Shown here: piece by piece, positions 46,101 to 54,393 of the stretch
Position numbering within the stretch: position 1 is the first letter of the stretch
Layout: the number at the start of each line of letters is the position of its first letter
Assembly: GCA_017940545.1 (NCBI GenBank)
Contig: JAGAYI010000002.1
Coordinates: 1 to 64,000 of the forward strand
DNA from: Prevotella sp.
GTDB lineage: Bacteria > Bacteroidota > Bacteroidia > Bacteroidales > Bacteroidaceae
Length of the DNA stretch: 64,000 nucleotides
Reading direction: 5' to 3'
The notes under the pieces: generated by a model
Seen by the model: only the letters and a program-made list of their open reading frames with translations
The model's database searches: none
What the model was told of the DNA's origin: nothing
Translations under genes and position numbers: made by a program

Positions 46101-47837
46101 GTGACGGCAGAGTATCTGGTAAATGCCGAGGAGATACAGATAAAGGTGGCACAGGGTGCAAAGCCCGGCGAGGGCGGACAGCTGCCCGGCTTCAAGGTCA
46201 ACGAGATTATTGCCAAGACGCGTAATGCCATCCCCGGCATCTCGCTTATCTCGCCACCTCCTCATCACGATATCTATAGCATCGAGGACCTGGCGCAGCT
46301 CATCTTCGACCTGAAGAACATCAACCCCACGGCTGCCGTCAGCGTCAAGCTGGTGGCCGAGAGTGGCGTGGGTACCATTGCCGCCGGCGTTGCCAAGGCG
46401 AAGGCCGACCTCATCGTCATCAGCGGTGCTGAGGGTGGCACAGGTGCCAGCCCGGCCAGCTCGATGCGATTTGCAGGTATCTCGCCGGAGATTGGCCTGG
46501 CCGAGACGCAACAGACGCTGGTGATGAACGGTCTCCGCAATCAGGTGCGCCTGCAGACCGACGGACAGCTGAAGACAGCCAAGGATGTTATCATCATGGC
46601 GATGTTGGGAGCCGACGAGTTCTCGTTCGGCACGCTGCCGCTCATTGTGCTGGGCTGCGTGATGATGCGTAAGTGTAACACGAATACCTGCCCGATGGGC
46701 GTGGCAACACAAAACCCCGAGTTGCGCAAGCATTTCGAGGGACGTGCCGAGTATGTGGTGAACTACTTTACCTTCCTGGCCCGGCAGGTGCGTGAGTATC
46801 TCGCAGAGATTGGTGTAAAGAGTCTGAAGGAGATAATCGGTCATACGGAATACATTGAGGTGAAGGGTTGCGACAATGTCGCAACAGACGGTACAGCGGT
46901 GGAGAAGTGGCGCACCATCGACTTCGGTCGTTTGCTTCATAAGCCCGACACAGACAAGGCTCTCTTCTGGGACCGTGGTGCCTACACGAAGGTGACGGGT
47001 GTAAGGGACGAGGAGATTATCCGTGCTGCAGAAAAAGCCATCGGCAACGGCGAGGAGATATCACTCGACTACGCCATCAAGAATACCGACCGTGCCGTCA
47101 CCACAATGCTTTCAGGTCTTCTTGCCAAGAAATACGGCGAGGCGGGTCTGCCCGACAACACCATCAACATCAAGTTCAAGGGTTCGGCAGGTCAGAGCTT
47201 CGGTGCCTTTGCCGTGAAAGGCTTGAACCTGAAACTCGAGGGTGAGTGTAACGACTACTTCGGCAAGGGTCTCTCCGGCGGTCGTATCTCCATCCTGCCT
47301 CCTGCCCGATGCGGCGAGGACTTCCATGCAGAGGATAACATCATTGCCGGTAACACCGGTCTGTACGGTGCCACCTCTGGTGAGCTCTACATCAACGGTA
47401 AGGTGGGTGAGCGCTTTGGTGTGCGCAACTCGGGAGCCATCGCCGTCATTGAGGGAGCCGGCGACCACTGTTGCGAGTATATGACCGGCGGCCGCGTGGT
47501 AGTGCTGGGCAAGACTGGCCGTAACTTCGCTGCCGGTATGTCGGGCGGCGTGGCTTACGTCTTTGACCCCGACCATACGTTCGACTACTTCTGTAACATG
47601 GATATGGTGGAGCTGTCGTTGGTTGAGGACAGCGTAAGCCGCAAGGAACTGCTTGAACTCATCCGTCAGCACTACCTGCATACGGGCTCGGCTCTGGCCG
47701 GACGTATGCTCGACGACTGGCCCCGCTACATTGATGACTTCATCCAGGTGGTCCCCATCGAGTACAAGCGTGTGTTGCAGGAGGAACAGATGAAGAAGTT
47801 GCATGAGAAGATAGCCGACATACAGCGAGATTATTAG
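43119..47837 (+). CDS. gltB: Glutamate synthase large subunit
   Basis: 1572 residues, about 60 more than most GltB. With GltD it turns glutamine and 2-oxoglutarate into two glutamates. Cys19 (HDACGVGM) is the glutaminase nucleophile after propeptide removal. Later come the FMN-domain motifs [43 protein letters not shown] and [11 protein letters not shown], the 3Fe-4S Cys set [15 protein letters not shown], and the C-terminal GXGXG helix domain. Six palindromic elements add low-complexity loops ([66 protein letters not shown]). The TAG stop begins a 7-bp repeat. gltD starts 27 bases later. Confidence 0.95.
   Translation: [1572 protein letters not shown]
43565..43732. repeat. Palindromic element pair 1 in gltB
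   Basis: Copies at 43565-43610 (ends AGTGATTACAC) and 43689-43732 (starts GTATCTACTT) in opposite orientation, separated by ~80 bases of ordinary gltB sequence. Each has a CCCCTCTCC/GGAGAGGGG-type stem. Confidence 0.9.
44959..45162. repeat. Palindromic element pair 2 in gltB
   Basis: Copies at 44959-45005 and 45122-45162, inverted with respect to each other, separated by ~117 bases of gltB sequence. Confidence 0.9.
45600..45869. repeat. Palindromic element pair 3 in gltB
   Basis: Copies at 45600-45642 (most diverged) and 45828-45869, inverted, separated by ~185 bases of gltB sequence. Confidence 0.85.
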
Positions 47838-47858
47838 AGTTTATAGTTTAGAGTTTAG
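47838..47858. repeat. 7-bp repeat between gltB and gltD
   Basis: AGTTTAT, AGTTTAG, AGTTTAG directly follow the gltB stop (TAG 47835-47837, itself part of a TTAGAG run). Same heptad as in the asnB inverted repeat. Confidence 0.75.
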
Positions 47859-47864
47859 AGAAAC

Positions 47865-49241
47865 ATGGGAAATCCGAAAGCATTTTTAGAGATACACCGA
47901 CAGGAGGCTGGTTACCGCCCTGTCCACGACAGGATACACGACTTCGGCGAGGTGGAGCAGACGCTAAACACCCGTGAACGTAAGTTGCAGGCCTCACGCT
48001 GCATGGACTGTGGCGTGCCCTTCTGCCACTGGGCTTGTCCGTTGGGCAACAAGGCCCCGGAGTGGAACGACGCCCTGTATAAGGGCGACTGGGAACTGGC
48101 TTACCGGCTGCTGACGAGCACTAACCCCTTCCCCGAGTTTACCGGGCGCATCTGTCCGGCACTCTGTGAGAAGGCTTGTGTGCTGAACCGCTTCAACCAT
48201 GAGCCGACCACTAACCGCGAAGACGAATGCGCCATCACCGAGGCGGCCTTCCGCGAGGGCTACATTCAGCCGCGTACCGACATCAGGCGCAACGGCAAAA
48301 AGGTAGCAGTGATTGGTGCCGGCCCCGCCGGACTGGCAGCTGCCAATGCCCTCAATCTCATGGGCTATACGGTCACCGTCTTCGAGAAGAACGAGGCCGC
48401 AGGCGGCTTGTTGCGGTACGGCATACCCAACTTCAAGTTGAACAAAGCCATCATCGACCGCCGCATCAAGTTAATGGAAGCCGAGGGCATTGAGTTTAAC
48501 TATAATTCTGAATATTCTGATTATTCTGAATACTCCGATAATTCTGAATACTCCGATTACTCCGACTTCAATGCCATCATCCTCGCCACCGGCACCCCAA
48601 CCGCCCGCGACCTCAACATTCCCGGCCGCGAACTGAAGGGCGTTCACTTCGCCCTCGAACTGCTCGCGCAGCAGAACCGCGTGCTGGCAGGTATGGAGTT
48701 CCCGAAGGACGAGCGTATCACCGCCAAGGACAAGGACGTTCTTGTCATCGGTGGCGGCGACACGGGGTCCGACTGCATCGGCACCGCCCATAGGCAGGGC
48801 TGCAAGAGCGTCACACAGATTGAGATTATGCCAAGGCCGGTGGAGGGTCCCGACGACCCGCAGAACCCGTGGCCCAACTATCCCCGCACGCTCAAGACCA
48901 CATCGAGCCACGAGGAGGGCTGCACCCGCCGTTGGAATATCAATACGCTGGAGTTCCTGGGCGAGAATGGCCGACTGACGGGTGTGAGGGTACAGGAGAT
49001 TGACTGGCAGCCGAACCCCAACGGCGGTCGTCCCATCATGGTGGAGAAGGGCAAGCCCGAGGTTATCAAGGCCGAGCTCTGCCTGTTGGCCATGGGATTC
49101 CTGAAGCCTGAACACCCAGAGTATCCGGAGAACGTATTTGTGTGTGGCGATGCTGCCAACGGTGCCTCACTCGTAGTGCGTGCCATGGCCAGCGGACTGC
49201 AGACCGCCCGGAAGGTCAATGCCTACCTGACAAAACAGTAA
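47865..49241 (+). CDS. gltD: Glutamate synthase small subunit
   Basis: 458 residues. Passes electrons from NADPH through FAD and 4Fe-4S centres to GltB. N-terminal Cys motifs [17 protein letters not shown] and [14 protein letters not shown] fold [17 protein letters not shown] and NADPH fold [13 protein letters not shown] are present. Residues 215-235 are seven Ser-Asp/Glu-Tyr triplets encoded by a 9-bp DNA array; relatives have a short ordinary linker there, just before FNAIILATG. It lies 27 bases after gltB and 7 before dapF. Confidence 0.95.
   Translation: MGNPKAFLEIHRQEAGYRPVHDRIHDFGEVEQTLNTRERKLQASRCMDCGVPFCHWACPLGNKAPEWNDALYKGDWELAYRLLTSTNPFPEFTGRICPALCEKACVLNRFNHEPTTNREDECAITEAAFREGYIQPRTDIRRNGKKVAVIGAGPAGLAAANALNLMGYTVTVFEKNEAAGGLLRYGIPNFKLNKAIIDRRIKLMEAEGIEFNYNSEYSDYSEYSDNSEYSDYSDFNAIILATGTPTARDLNIPGRELKGVHFALELLAQQNRVLAGMEFPKDERITAKDKDVLVIGGGDTGSDCIGTAHRQGCKSVTQIEIMPRPVEGPDDPQNPWPNYPRTLKTTSSHEEGCTRRWNINTLEFLGENGRLTGVRVQEIDWQPNPNGGRPIMVEKGKPEVIKAELCLLAMGFLKPEHPEYPENVFVCGDAANGASLVVRAMASGLQTARKVNAYLTKQ
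48507..48569 (+). repeat. 9-bp tandem array within gltD
   Basis: Seven units (TCTGAATAT, TCTGATTAT, TCTGAATAC, TCCGATAAT, TCTGAATAC, TCCGATTAC, TCCGACTTC), in frame, giving SEY/SDY/SDN triplets at residues 215-235. Same family as the three intergenic arrays. Confidence 0.95.
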
Positions 49242-49248
49242 ATCGAAG

Positions 49249-50055
49249 ATGAAAAAGATTCCCTTCACCAAGATGCATGGCTGCGGCAACGACTACATCT
49301 ACGTCAATGCCATGTTGCACCCCATTGCCGACCCACAGGCCTGTGCCATCGCCTGGAGCAACCGTCACAAGGGCATCGGCTCCGACGGCCTTGTACTCAT
49401 CGACCGCTCGCCGGTGCCCGAGGCCGACTACTCCATGCGCATCTTCAACGCCGACGGCAGCGAGGCCATGATGTGCGGCAATGCTTCACGCTGCATAGGC
49501 AAGTACCTCTACGAAAGGGGGCTGACTGCCAAGACGGAAATCCGGCTGCTCACACTGTCGGGCATCAAGACACTTTGTCTGCATTTGACAGTGAACAAAG
49601 TGGAAAGCGTCACTGTCGATATGGGCGAACCGGTATTGGCAGACGGGTCACAGTTTGACGATAGTCTGGGGTTGAGTCAGGGCGTGTTTGTCTCCATGGG
49701 CAATCCGCACTACGTCATTTTCACCGACGATGTTGACCAGGTGGCCGTTACGGGGCCGGCACTCGAGCACCACCCCGCCTTCCCCCAGCGCTGCAACATT
49801 GAGTTTGCCCGCATGGAGTCAGGTGGTCATATCCGCACCCGCGTCTGGGAGCGTGGCAGCGGCATTACCCAAGCCTGCGGAACTGGAGCCTGCGCCACAG
49901 CCGTTGCCGCAAGTCTGACAGGACGTGCAGGCCGCGAGAGCGACATCGTGATGGACGGCGGCACGCTTCACATTGAATGGCACGGAACAGATAATCACGT
50001 CTATATGACCGGTCCCGCCGAGTTTGTCTTCGACGGCGAAGCCTATGCCCCCTAA
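49249..50055 (+). CDS. dapF: Diaminopimelate epimerase
   Basis: 268 residues. Interconverts LL- and meso-diaminopimelate for lysine and peptidoglycan. [12 protein letters not shown], catalytic Cys76 (MMCGNASRC) and Cys210 ([12 protein letters not shown]), and FNADGSEA are intact. The final Ala-Pro and stop (GCC CCC TAA) lie inside the left arm of a palindromic repeat, so the C-terminus has been set by the insertion. It follows gltD by 7 bases and precedes dapL, the enzyme that makes its substrate. Confidence 0.95.
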   Translation: MKKIPFTKMHGCGNDYIYVNAMLHPIADPQACAIAWSNRHKGIGSDGLVLIDRSPVPEADYSMRIFNADGSEAMMCGNASRCIGKYLYERGLTAKTEIRLLTLSGIKTLCLHLTVNKVESVTVDMGEPVLADGSQFDDSLGLSQGVFVSMGNPHYVIFTDDVDQVAVTGPALEHHPAFPQRCNIEFARMESGGHIRTRVWERGSGITQACGTGACATAVAASLTGRAGRESDIVMDGGTLHIEWHGTDNHVYMTGPAEFVFDGEAYAP

Positions 50056-50160
50056 GTCAGGGCCGACAGGGGTCTGAACAAGCGCAGACCCAGAGAGAGT
50101 AATAATTAAAATGGTTTGACAAACGCTTGTTCAGACCCCCATCCCCCTAACTTAGGGGGC
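50047..50160. repeat. Palindromic element between dapF and dapL
   Basis: About 37-base inverted arms. The perfect inner parts are GGGGTCTGAACAAGCG (50069-50084) and its complement (50124-50139); the outer parts are CCCCCTAAG at 50048-50056 and CCCCCTAACTTAGGGGG at 50143-50159. Fills the whole dapF-dapL gap. Confidence 0.9.
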
Positions 50161-50168
50161 TTAGAAAT

Positions 50169-51407
50169 ATGGCATTAGTAAACATCCACTTCCTGAATCT
50201 GCAGAACAACTATCTGTTCGCCGATATAGCCAAGAAGGTCAATGCCTTCAAGGTCATGCACCCCAAGGCCGATGTCATCTCGCTTGGCATTGGCGACGTC
50301 ACCCAACCGCTCTGCCCTGCCGTTGTCGAGGCCATGCATAAGGCCGTCAACGAGATGGCTACCGCCGAAGGCTTCCGGGGCTACGGTCCCGAGCAGGGCT
50401 ACGACTTCCTGCGCGAGGCCATCCTGAAGAACGACTTTCTGCCGCGTGGCGTGCGTCTCAGTACCGACGAGATATTCATCAACGACGGCGCGAAGAGTGA
50501 CACCGGCAACTTCCAGGAACTGCTGCACTGGGACAACTTCATCGGCGTCACCGACCCCATCTATCCCGTCTATATCGACTCCAACGTGATGATAGGCCGC
50601 TGCGGCTCCTATCGTGACGGTCGCTGGACCAATGTGCGCTACATGCCCACCACGGCCGAGAACGGCTTTGTGCCCGACCTGCCCAAGGGCCGCCCTGTCG
50701 ATGTCATCTACCTGTGTTATCCCAACAACCCCACGGGTACCGTCATCACCAAACAGGAACTGCGCAAGTGGGTGAACTACGCCATGAAGAACGATGCCCT
50801 CATCCTCTTCGATGCCGCCTATCAGGCCTACATCCAGGATCCTGAGATTCCCCATAGCATCTACGAGATACGTGGAGCCCGCAAGTGTGCCGTTGAGTTC
50901 CGCTCGTTCTCCAAGACCGCCGGCTTCACCGGTGTCCGTTGCGGCTATACCGTTGTACCAAAGGAGGTCGCCGTCACCACCTTCGAGGGTGAGCGCATCC
51001 CCCTGCACCAACTGTGGCTCCGTCGGCAGTGTACCAAGTTCAACGGCACGAGCTACATCTCTCAGCGTGCTGCCGAGGCCATCTACTCGCCCGAGGGCAA
51101 GCGTCAGGTGCAGCAGACCATCGACTACTACATGCAGAATGCCGCCCGCATGTTGTCAGTATTAAGAAATCTCGGCTTCGAGTGCTACGGCGGCGAGAAT
51201 GCCCCCTACATCTGGATGCGCACGCCCGACGGCACCACCTCCTGGCAATTCTTCGAGCAGCTGCTCTACGGTGCCAATGTCGTCTGCACGCCCGGCGTAG
51301 GCTTCGGTCCCTCGGGCGAGGGCTATGTCCGCTTTACGGCCTTCGGCAGTCGGGAACGTACCGAGGAGGCTCTGCAGCGCATAGCGCAGTGGGCTGGGAA
51401 GAAATAA
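50169..51407 (+). CDS. dapL: LL-diaminopimelate aminotransferase
   Basis: 412 residues. A PLP enzyme that converts tetrahydrodipicolinate and glutamate directly to LL-diaminopimelate, bypassing the succinylase route. The start [55 protein letters not shown], and Lys249 in [10 protein letters not shown] (the PLP-binding lysine) are typical of DapL. Glutamate as amino donor links it to the gltBD genes upstream. It starts 113 bases after dapF, across the palindromic element. Confidence 0.95.
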   Translation: MALVNIHFLNLQNNYLFADIAKKVNAFKVMHPKADVISLGIGDVTQPLCPAVVEAMHKAVNEMATAEGFRGYGPEQGYDFLREAILKNDFLPRGVRLSTDEIFINDGAKSDTGNFQELLHWDNFIGVTDPIYPVYIDSNVMIGRCGSYRDGRWTNVRYMPTTAENGFVPDLPKGRPVDVIYLCYPNNPTGTVITKQELRKWVNYAMKNDALILFDAAYQAYIQDPEIPHSIYEIRGARKCAVEFRSFSKTAGFTGVRCGYTVVPKEVAVTTFEGERIPLHQLWLRRQCTKFNGTSYISQRAAEAIYSPEGKRQVQQTIDYYMQNAARMLSVLRNLGFECYGGENAPYIWMRTPDGTTSWQFFEQLLYGANVVCTPGVGFGPSGEGYVRFTAFGSRERTEEALQRIAQWAGKK

Positions 51408-51428
51408 AAAGCGGTAAGCTGGACAGGG

Positions 51429-51481
51429 TGGCACCTGAACGGCGTTTGGGCAGTACCTGAACGGCGTTTAGGTGCCACTTG
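51429..51481. repeat. 22-bp repeat and inverted repeat after dapL
   Basis: ACCTGAACGGCGTTT occurs at 51433 and 51455 (22-base period). The outer ends GTGGCACCT and AGGTGCCACTT are inverted, so the RNA can fold; a short TTTT run follows at 51484-51487. A weak terminator for the gltB-dapL unit is possible. Confidence 0.65.
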
Positions 51482-51541
51482 AGTTTTCTGTGGGGGCAGA
51501 AGTTGTCGGAAATACCATGATTTGTTCAATTTTGTGTCCGC

Positions 51542-51628
51542 TAACAGTTTGTAAACAAAACGGCATGTTCTGTTCCTGAAGTGTAAGCAAAACGGCATAT
51601 TGTTGTATCATTTTGTTTACATATTGTC
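51542..51628 (+). promoter_or_regulatory. Conserved nitrogen-type upstream region of glnK
   Basis: Blocks shared with the glnN upstream region: TAACAG at 51542, GAAGTGTAAGC at 51578-51588, AAAACGGCA at 51589-51597 and GTTTACATATTGTC at 51615-51628. The last two start 114 (AAGTGT block) and 77 bases before the -7 box, identical to glnN. Regulator unknown. Confidence 0.6.
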
Positions 51629-51669
51629 AGATATATAAACTTATTATGCACAAAATGACGTTTTTATGC

Positions 51670-51699
51670 TTGATTTCTTTTCAAAACGTCATACCTTTG
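51670..51699 (+). promoter_or_regulatory. glnK promoter
   Basis: TTG (51670-51672), 19 bases, TACCTTTG (51692-51699), 74 bases upstream of the glnK ATG. Confidence 0.8.
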
Positions 51700-51725
51700 C
51701 AGCAGAAATCAAACAAAAAGTGTAA

Positions 51726-51747
51726 CCCCCTGACAAGAGGGGCTTAG
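51726..51747. repeat. Half-copy of the CCCCCTAA palindrome in the glnK leader
   Basis: CCCCCTGACAAGAGGGGCTTAG resembles the right end of the dapF-dapL element (CCCCCTAACTTAGGGGGCTTAG). It forms a small hairpin in the 5' leader. Confidence 0.5.
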
Positions 51748-51773
51748 TATTCATTTATTAGACGTTTTAAGGT

Positions 51774-52121
51774 ATGAAAAAGATTGAAGCAATTATCCGA
51801 AAGACGAAGTTCGAGGAGGTGAAGGCAGCGCTGCTTTCGTCGGACATCGACTGGTTTGAGTACCACGATGTGCATGGCATTGGGCAGAGCCGGCAGGAGA
51901 GGATTTATCGTGGCGTGCAGTATAGTACCGACGTGATAGAGCGTGTGGCCATCTCGATTGTGTGTCGCGACGTCATTGTTGACCCTACGGTGCAGGTCAT
52001 TCTGCACGTAGCCCATACGGGCGAGGTTGGCGATGGCCGTATCTTCCTGAGCGACGTGATTGACACGTGGAGCATTCGCACGGGCGAAAATGGCGACACT
52101 GTATTACGAGACAAGAAATAG
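51774..52121 (+). CDS. glnK: PII nitrogen regulatory protein
   Basis: 115 residues. A PII signal protein that senses ATP/ADP and 2-oxoglutarate and controls AmtB. MKKIEAIIRKTKFEEVKAAL, the T-loop with Tyr50 in YRGVQYSTD (the position uridylylated in enterics) and the B-loop TGEVGDGRIF are seen. T-loop residues differ from GlnB/GlnK of Proteobacteria (QSRQERIYRGV), so modification may differ. It heads glnK-amtB-porin with a 26-base gap to amtB. Confidence 0.93.
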   Translation: MKKIEAIIRKTKFEEVKAALLSSDIDWFEYHDVHGIGQSRQERIYRGVQYSTDVIERVAISIVCRDVIVDPTVQVILHVAHTGEVGDGRIFLSDVIDTWSIRTGENGDTVLRDKK

Positions 52122-52147
52122 TTTATTCCCACTAAAAAAAGACGATT

Positions 52148-53401
52148 ATGAACGAAATAGGATTATCACTCGATACTGTATGGATGCTATTGGCAGCCAT
52201 GTTGGTTTTCTGGATGCAGCCCGGTTTTGCGCTGTGCGAGGCGGGTTTTACGCGTAGTAAGAACACGGTCAACATCTTGATGAAGAACTTTGTTGACTTC
52301 ATGTTCGGCTCCCTGCTGTTCTTCTTTCTCGGTTTCGGATTCATGTTCGGCAGCGAGGGCGAGGGTTTCATCGGTGCTCCTAACTGGGGCGACCTAAGTT
52401 TCTACAAAGGTGACCTGCCGGTGGAGGGTTTCCTGATTTTCGAGACGGTGTTCTGTGCAACGAGTGCCACCATCGTGAGTGGTGCTATGGCAGAGCGCAC
52501 GAAGTTCTCCATGTACCTGATATACTCGGCGATTATCTCGCTGTTCATCTATCCCATTGAGGGTCACTGGACGTGGGGCGGGGGCTGGCTCTGCAACGAT
52601 GCCGCCGACGGTTTCATGATGTCCACCTTCGGTGATGTGTTCCACGACTTTGCCGGTTCGGCCATCGTACACAGCGTGGGCGGTGTGCTGGCCTTGATAG
52701 GTGCACTGGCGCTGGGTCCGCGAGTCGGCAAGTACGATGCCAGTATGAAGAGCCGCGCCATTCCTGGCCACAGCCTGCTGGTAGCGGCCCTGGGCGTCTT
52801 CATTCTCTGGCTCGGCTGGTTCGGCTTCAACCCGGGCTCTCAGCTGGCAGCTTCCGGCGAGGTGAACCGCGTGGCTATTTCCCATGTGTTCCTGACCACT
52901 AACCTGGCTGCTGCCGCTGGCGGTACGGCAACGATGTTCCTCACCTATATTAAATATGGTAAGCCGTCGCTCTCGCTGATGCTCAATGGTGTGCTGGCCG
53001 GCCTTGTGGGCATTACCGCCGGTTGTGACCTCGTGTCGCCTGCGGGTGCCATTGTCATTGGTCTTGTTTGTGGCGTCGTACTGGTCTATGCCATCGAGTT
53101 CATCGACCACCGTCTGCACATTGACGACCCCGTCGGCGCTTCTTCTGTGCACGGTGTCTGCGGTATCCTGGGCACGCTGATGACCGGCCTGCTCTCTACC
53201 AGCAACGGAGCCTTCTACGGTCACGGATGGGGCTTCTTCGGAGCTGAGCTGTTCGGCATCCTCGTCATCGACCTTTGGGCGGCAGCCTGCGGCTTCGCCC
53301 TGTTCTACGGCATCAAGCGTCTTCACGGTCTGCGTGTTGACAGGCGTATAGAGGAGGAGGGACTCGATGTCTATGAGCATGGTGAACTGTGCTACAATTA
53401 A
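52148..53401 (+). CDS. amtB: Ammonium transporter
   Basis: 417 residues, 11 hydrophobic helices. The start (DTVWMLLAAMLVFWMQPGFALCEAGFTRSKN) lacks a cleaved signal. DFAGSAIVHSVGG (first pore His) and DDPVGASSVHGVCGILGT (second pore His) are the twin-histidine ammonium-channel motifs. Inner membrane; normally blocked by GlnK when nitrogen is plentiful. Pairing with glnK upstream is the standard arrangement. Confidence 0.96.
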   Translation: MNEIGLSLDTVWMLLAAMLVFWMQPGFALCEAGFTRSKNTVNILMKNFVDFMFGSLLFFFLGFGFMFGSEGEGFIGAPNWGDLSFYKGDLPVEGFLIFETVFCATSATIVSGAMAERTKFSMYLIYSAIISLFIYPIEGHWTWGGGWLCNDAADGFMMSTFGDVFHDFAGSAIVHSVGGVLALIGALALGPRVGKYDASMKSRAIPGHSLLVAALGVFILWLGWFGFNPGSQLAASGEVNRVAISHVFLTTNLAAAAGGTATMFLTYIKYGKPSLSLMLNGVLAGLVGITAGCDLVSPAGAIVIGLVCGVVLVYAIEFIDHRLHIDDPVGASSVHGVCGILGTLMTGLLSTSNGAFYGHGWGFFGAELFGILVIDLWAAACGFALFYGIKRLHGLRVDRRIEEEGLDVYEHGELCYN

Positions 53402-53445
53402 GATTAAGAATAATGAATATGGAAGTAATTAAAAAGGACAGGAAA

Positions 53446-54156
53446 ATGAAAAAGATTGTTTTATTCGCAATGGGCGTGGTGCTTGGTGGCACCGCCCTTG
53501 CACAGGAGAAGGTGGAGACAACGATTAGTGGAGACGTTGTAAGTAGTTACATCTGGCGTGGCCAGGACTTGGGAAGCGTGTCGCTGCAGCCCACGCTGGG
53601 CGTAGCCTACCGGGGCTTGTCGCTGACGGCCTGGGGCAGTGTAGGGCTGACCGAGCCTGCCGATACGAAGGAGTTTGACCTGACGCTGGCATACTCCATC
53701 GGCGGGCTGAACATCGGCGTGACCGACTATTGGTTCGACAGCATGGCCAGTGGCGGCGACCCTGATGCTCGCTACTTCAAGTATGGTTCTCATAGTACGA
53801 ACCACGTGCTTGAAGCTACGGTCGGCTACGACTTCGGTGTTGCCAGCCTGCAGTGGTCAACCAACTTTGCAGGTAATGACTATAAGACGGACGGCAAGCG
53901 TGCCTACAGCAGTTACATGGAAGTAAATGTCCCATTTAAGTTGTACACCGTGGAGTGGACTGCTACGGCCGGTGCCGTCCCCTTTAAGTCGGATGCCTAC
54001 GCCACGAATGGCTTTGCCGTCACTAACCTGGCTCTGAAGGCTGCAAAGGACATCAAGATTACCGACACGTTCTCGGTGCCCGTATTCGGACAGGTCGTTG
54101 CTAATCCGTGCTCACAAAAAGCCTACCTGGTCTTTGGGTTTACGCTGCAACCCTGA
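53446..54156 (+). CDS. TorF-like outer-membrane porin family protein
   Basis: 236 residues from ATG at 53446, where the signal peptide begins (KKIVLFAMGVVLGGTALAQ). The rest is beta-strand rich; TISGDVVSSYIWRGQDLGSVSLQPTLGVAYRGLSLTAWGS and KEFDLTLAYSIGGLNIGVTDYW resemble the TorF/gcw_chp family of putative porins. Being 44 bases downstream of amtB and before the terminator, it may let ammonium or small nitrogen compounds across the outer membrane; that role is inference. Earlier ATGs at 53413 and 53419 are possible but would place charged residues before the signal. Confidence 0.7.
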   Translation: MKKIVLFAMGVVLGGTALAQEKVETTISGDVVSSYIWRGQDLGSVSLQPTLGVAYRGLSLTAWGSVGLTEPADTKEFDLTLAYSIGGLNIGVTDYWFDSMASGGDPDARYFKYGSHSTNHVLEATVGYDFGVASLQWSTNFAGNDYKTDGKRAYSSYMEVNVPFKLYTVEWTATAGAVPFKSDAYATNGFAVTNLALKAAKDIKITDTFSVPVFGQVVANPCSQKAYLVFGFTLQP

Positions 54157-54176
54157 TCTTTCCAGGCAGACGTTCG

Positions 54177-54213
54177 CCCCTCTCTTGTCGTGACGACAGG
54201 GGAGGGTTTTTTG
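54177..54213 (+). terminator. Terminator of glnK-amtB-porin
   Basis: A 14-bp stem with two G-U pairs (54178-54191 with 54193-54206) and T6 just after. Confidence 0.85.
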
Positions 54214-54244
54214 TTCAGGGCTTAAGGGTGGAAATTGTGCCCGA

Positions 54245-54330
54245 TAACAGATTGTAACAAAAGGGCGTGTTCTTTTCTCAAAGTGTTAGCAAAACGACAG
54301 CAAAACACGTAAGTATGTTTACATATTGTC
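54245..54330 (+). promoter_or_regulatory. Conserved nitrogen-type upstream region of glnN
   Basis: TAACAG at 54245, AAAGTGTTAGC at 54280-54290, AAAACGACA at 54291-54299 and GTTTACATATTGTC at 54317-54330, in the same order and nearly the same spacing as before glnK. Confidence 0.6.
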
Positions 54331-54393
54331 GGTTTTACAAACTTTATACATACAAAATGTTGTCATTTTATTTATTGTATTATCAAAATGAAA

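Larger units (their letters stand above)
51408..51773. other. 366-base gap upstream of glnK
   Basis: Contains a two-unit 22-bp repeat with inverted ends (51429-51481), the upstream region shared with glnN, the glnK promoter and a CCCCCTGAC...GGGGCTTAG relic in the leader. No coding frame seen. Confidence 0.75.

Noticed and set aside
46038..46940. 300-codon minus-strand open frame opposite gltB
   Set aside because: Opposite the conserved FMN domain of gltB; His/Leu-rich shadow composition.
43119..47837. gltB as a pseudogene because of its odd inserts
   Set aside because: All six inserts keep the frame, and catalytic, FMN and Fe-S motifs are intact.
48507..48569. Surface-type SEY/SDY repeat domain in GltD
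   Set aside because: The DNA matches the intergenic 9-bp arrays, so a DNA repeat read in frame explains it better than a selected protein domain.
52394..53380. 328-codon minus-strand open frame opposite amtB
   Set aside because: Antisense to a highly conserved transporter; composition typical of a shadow frame.
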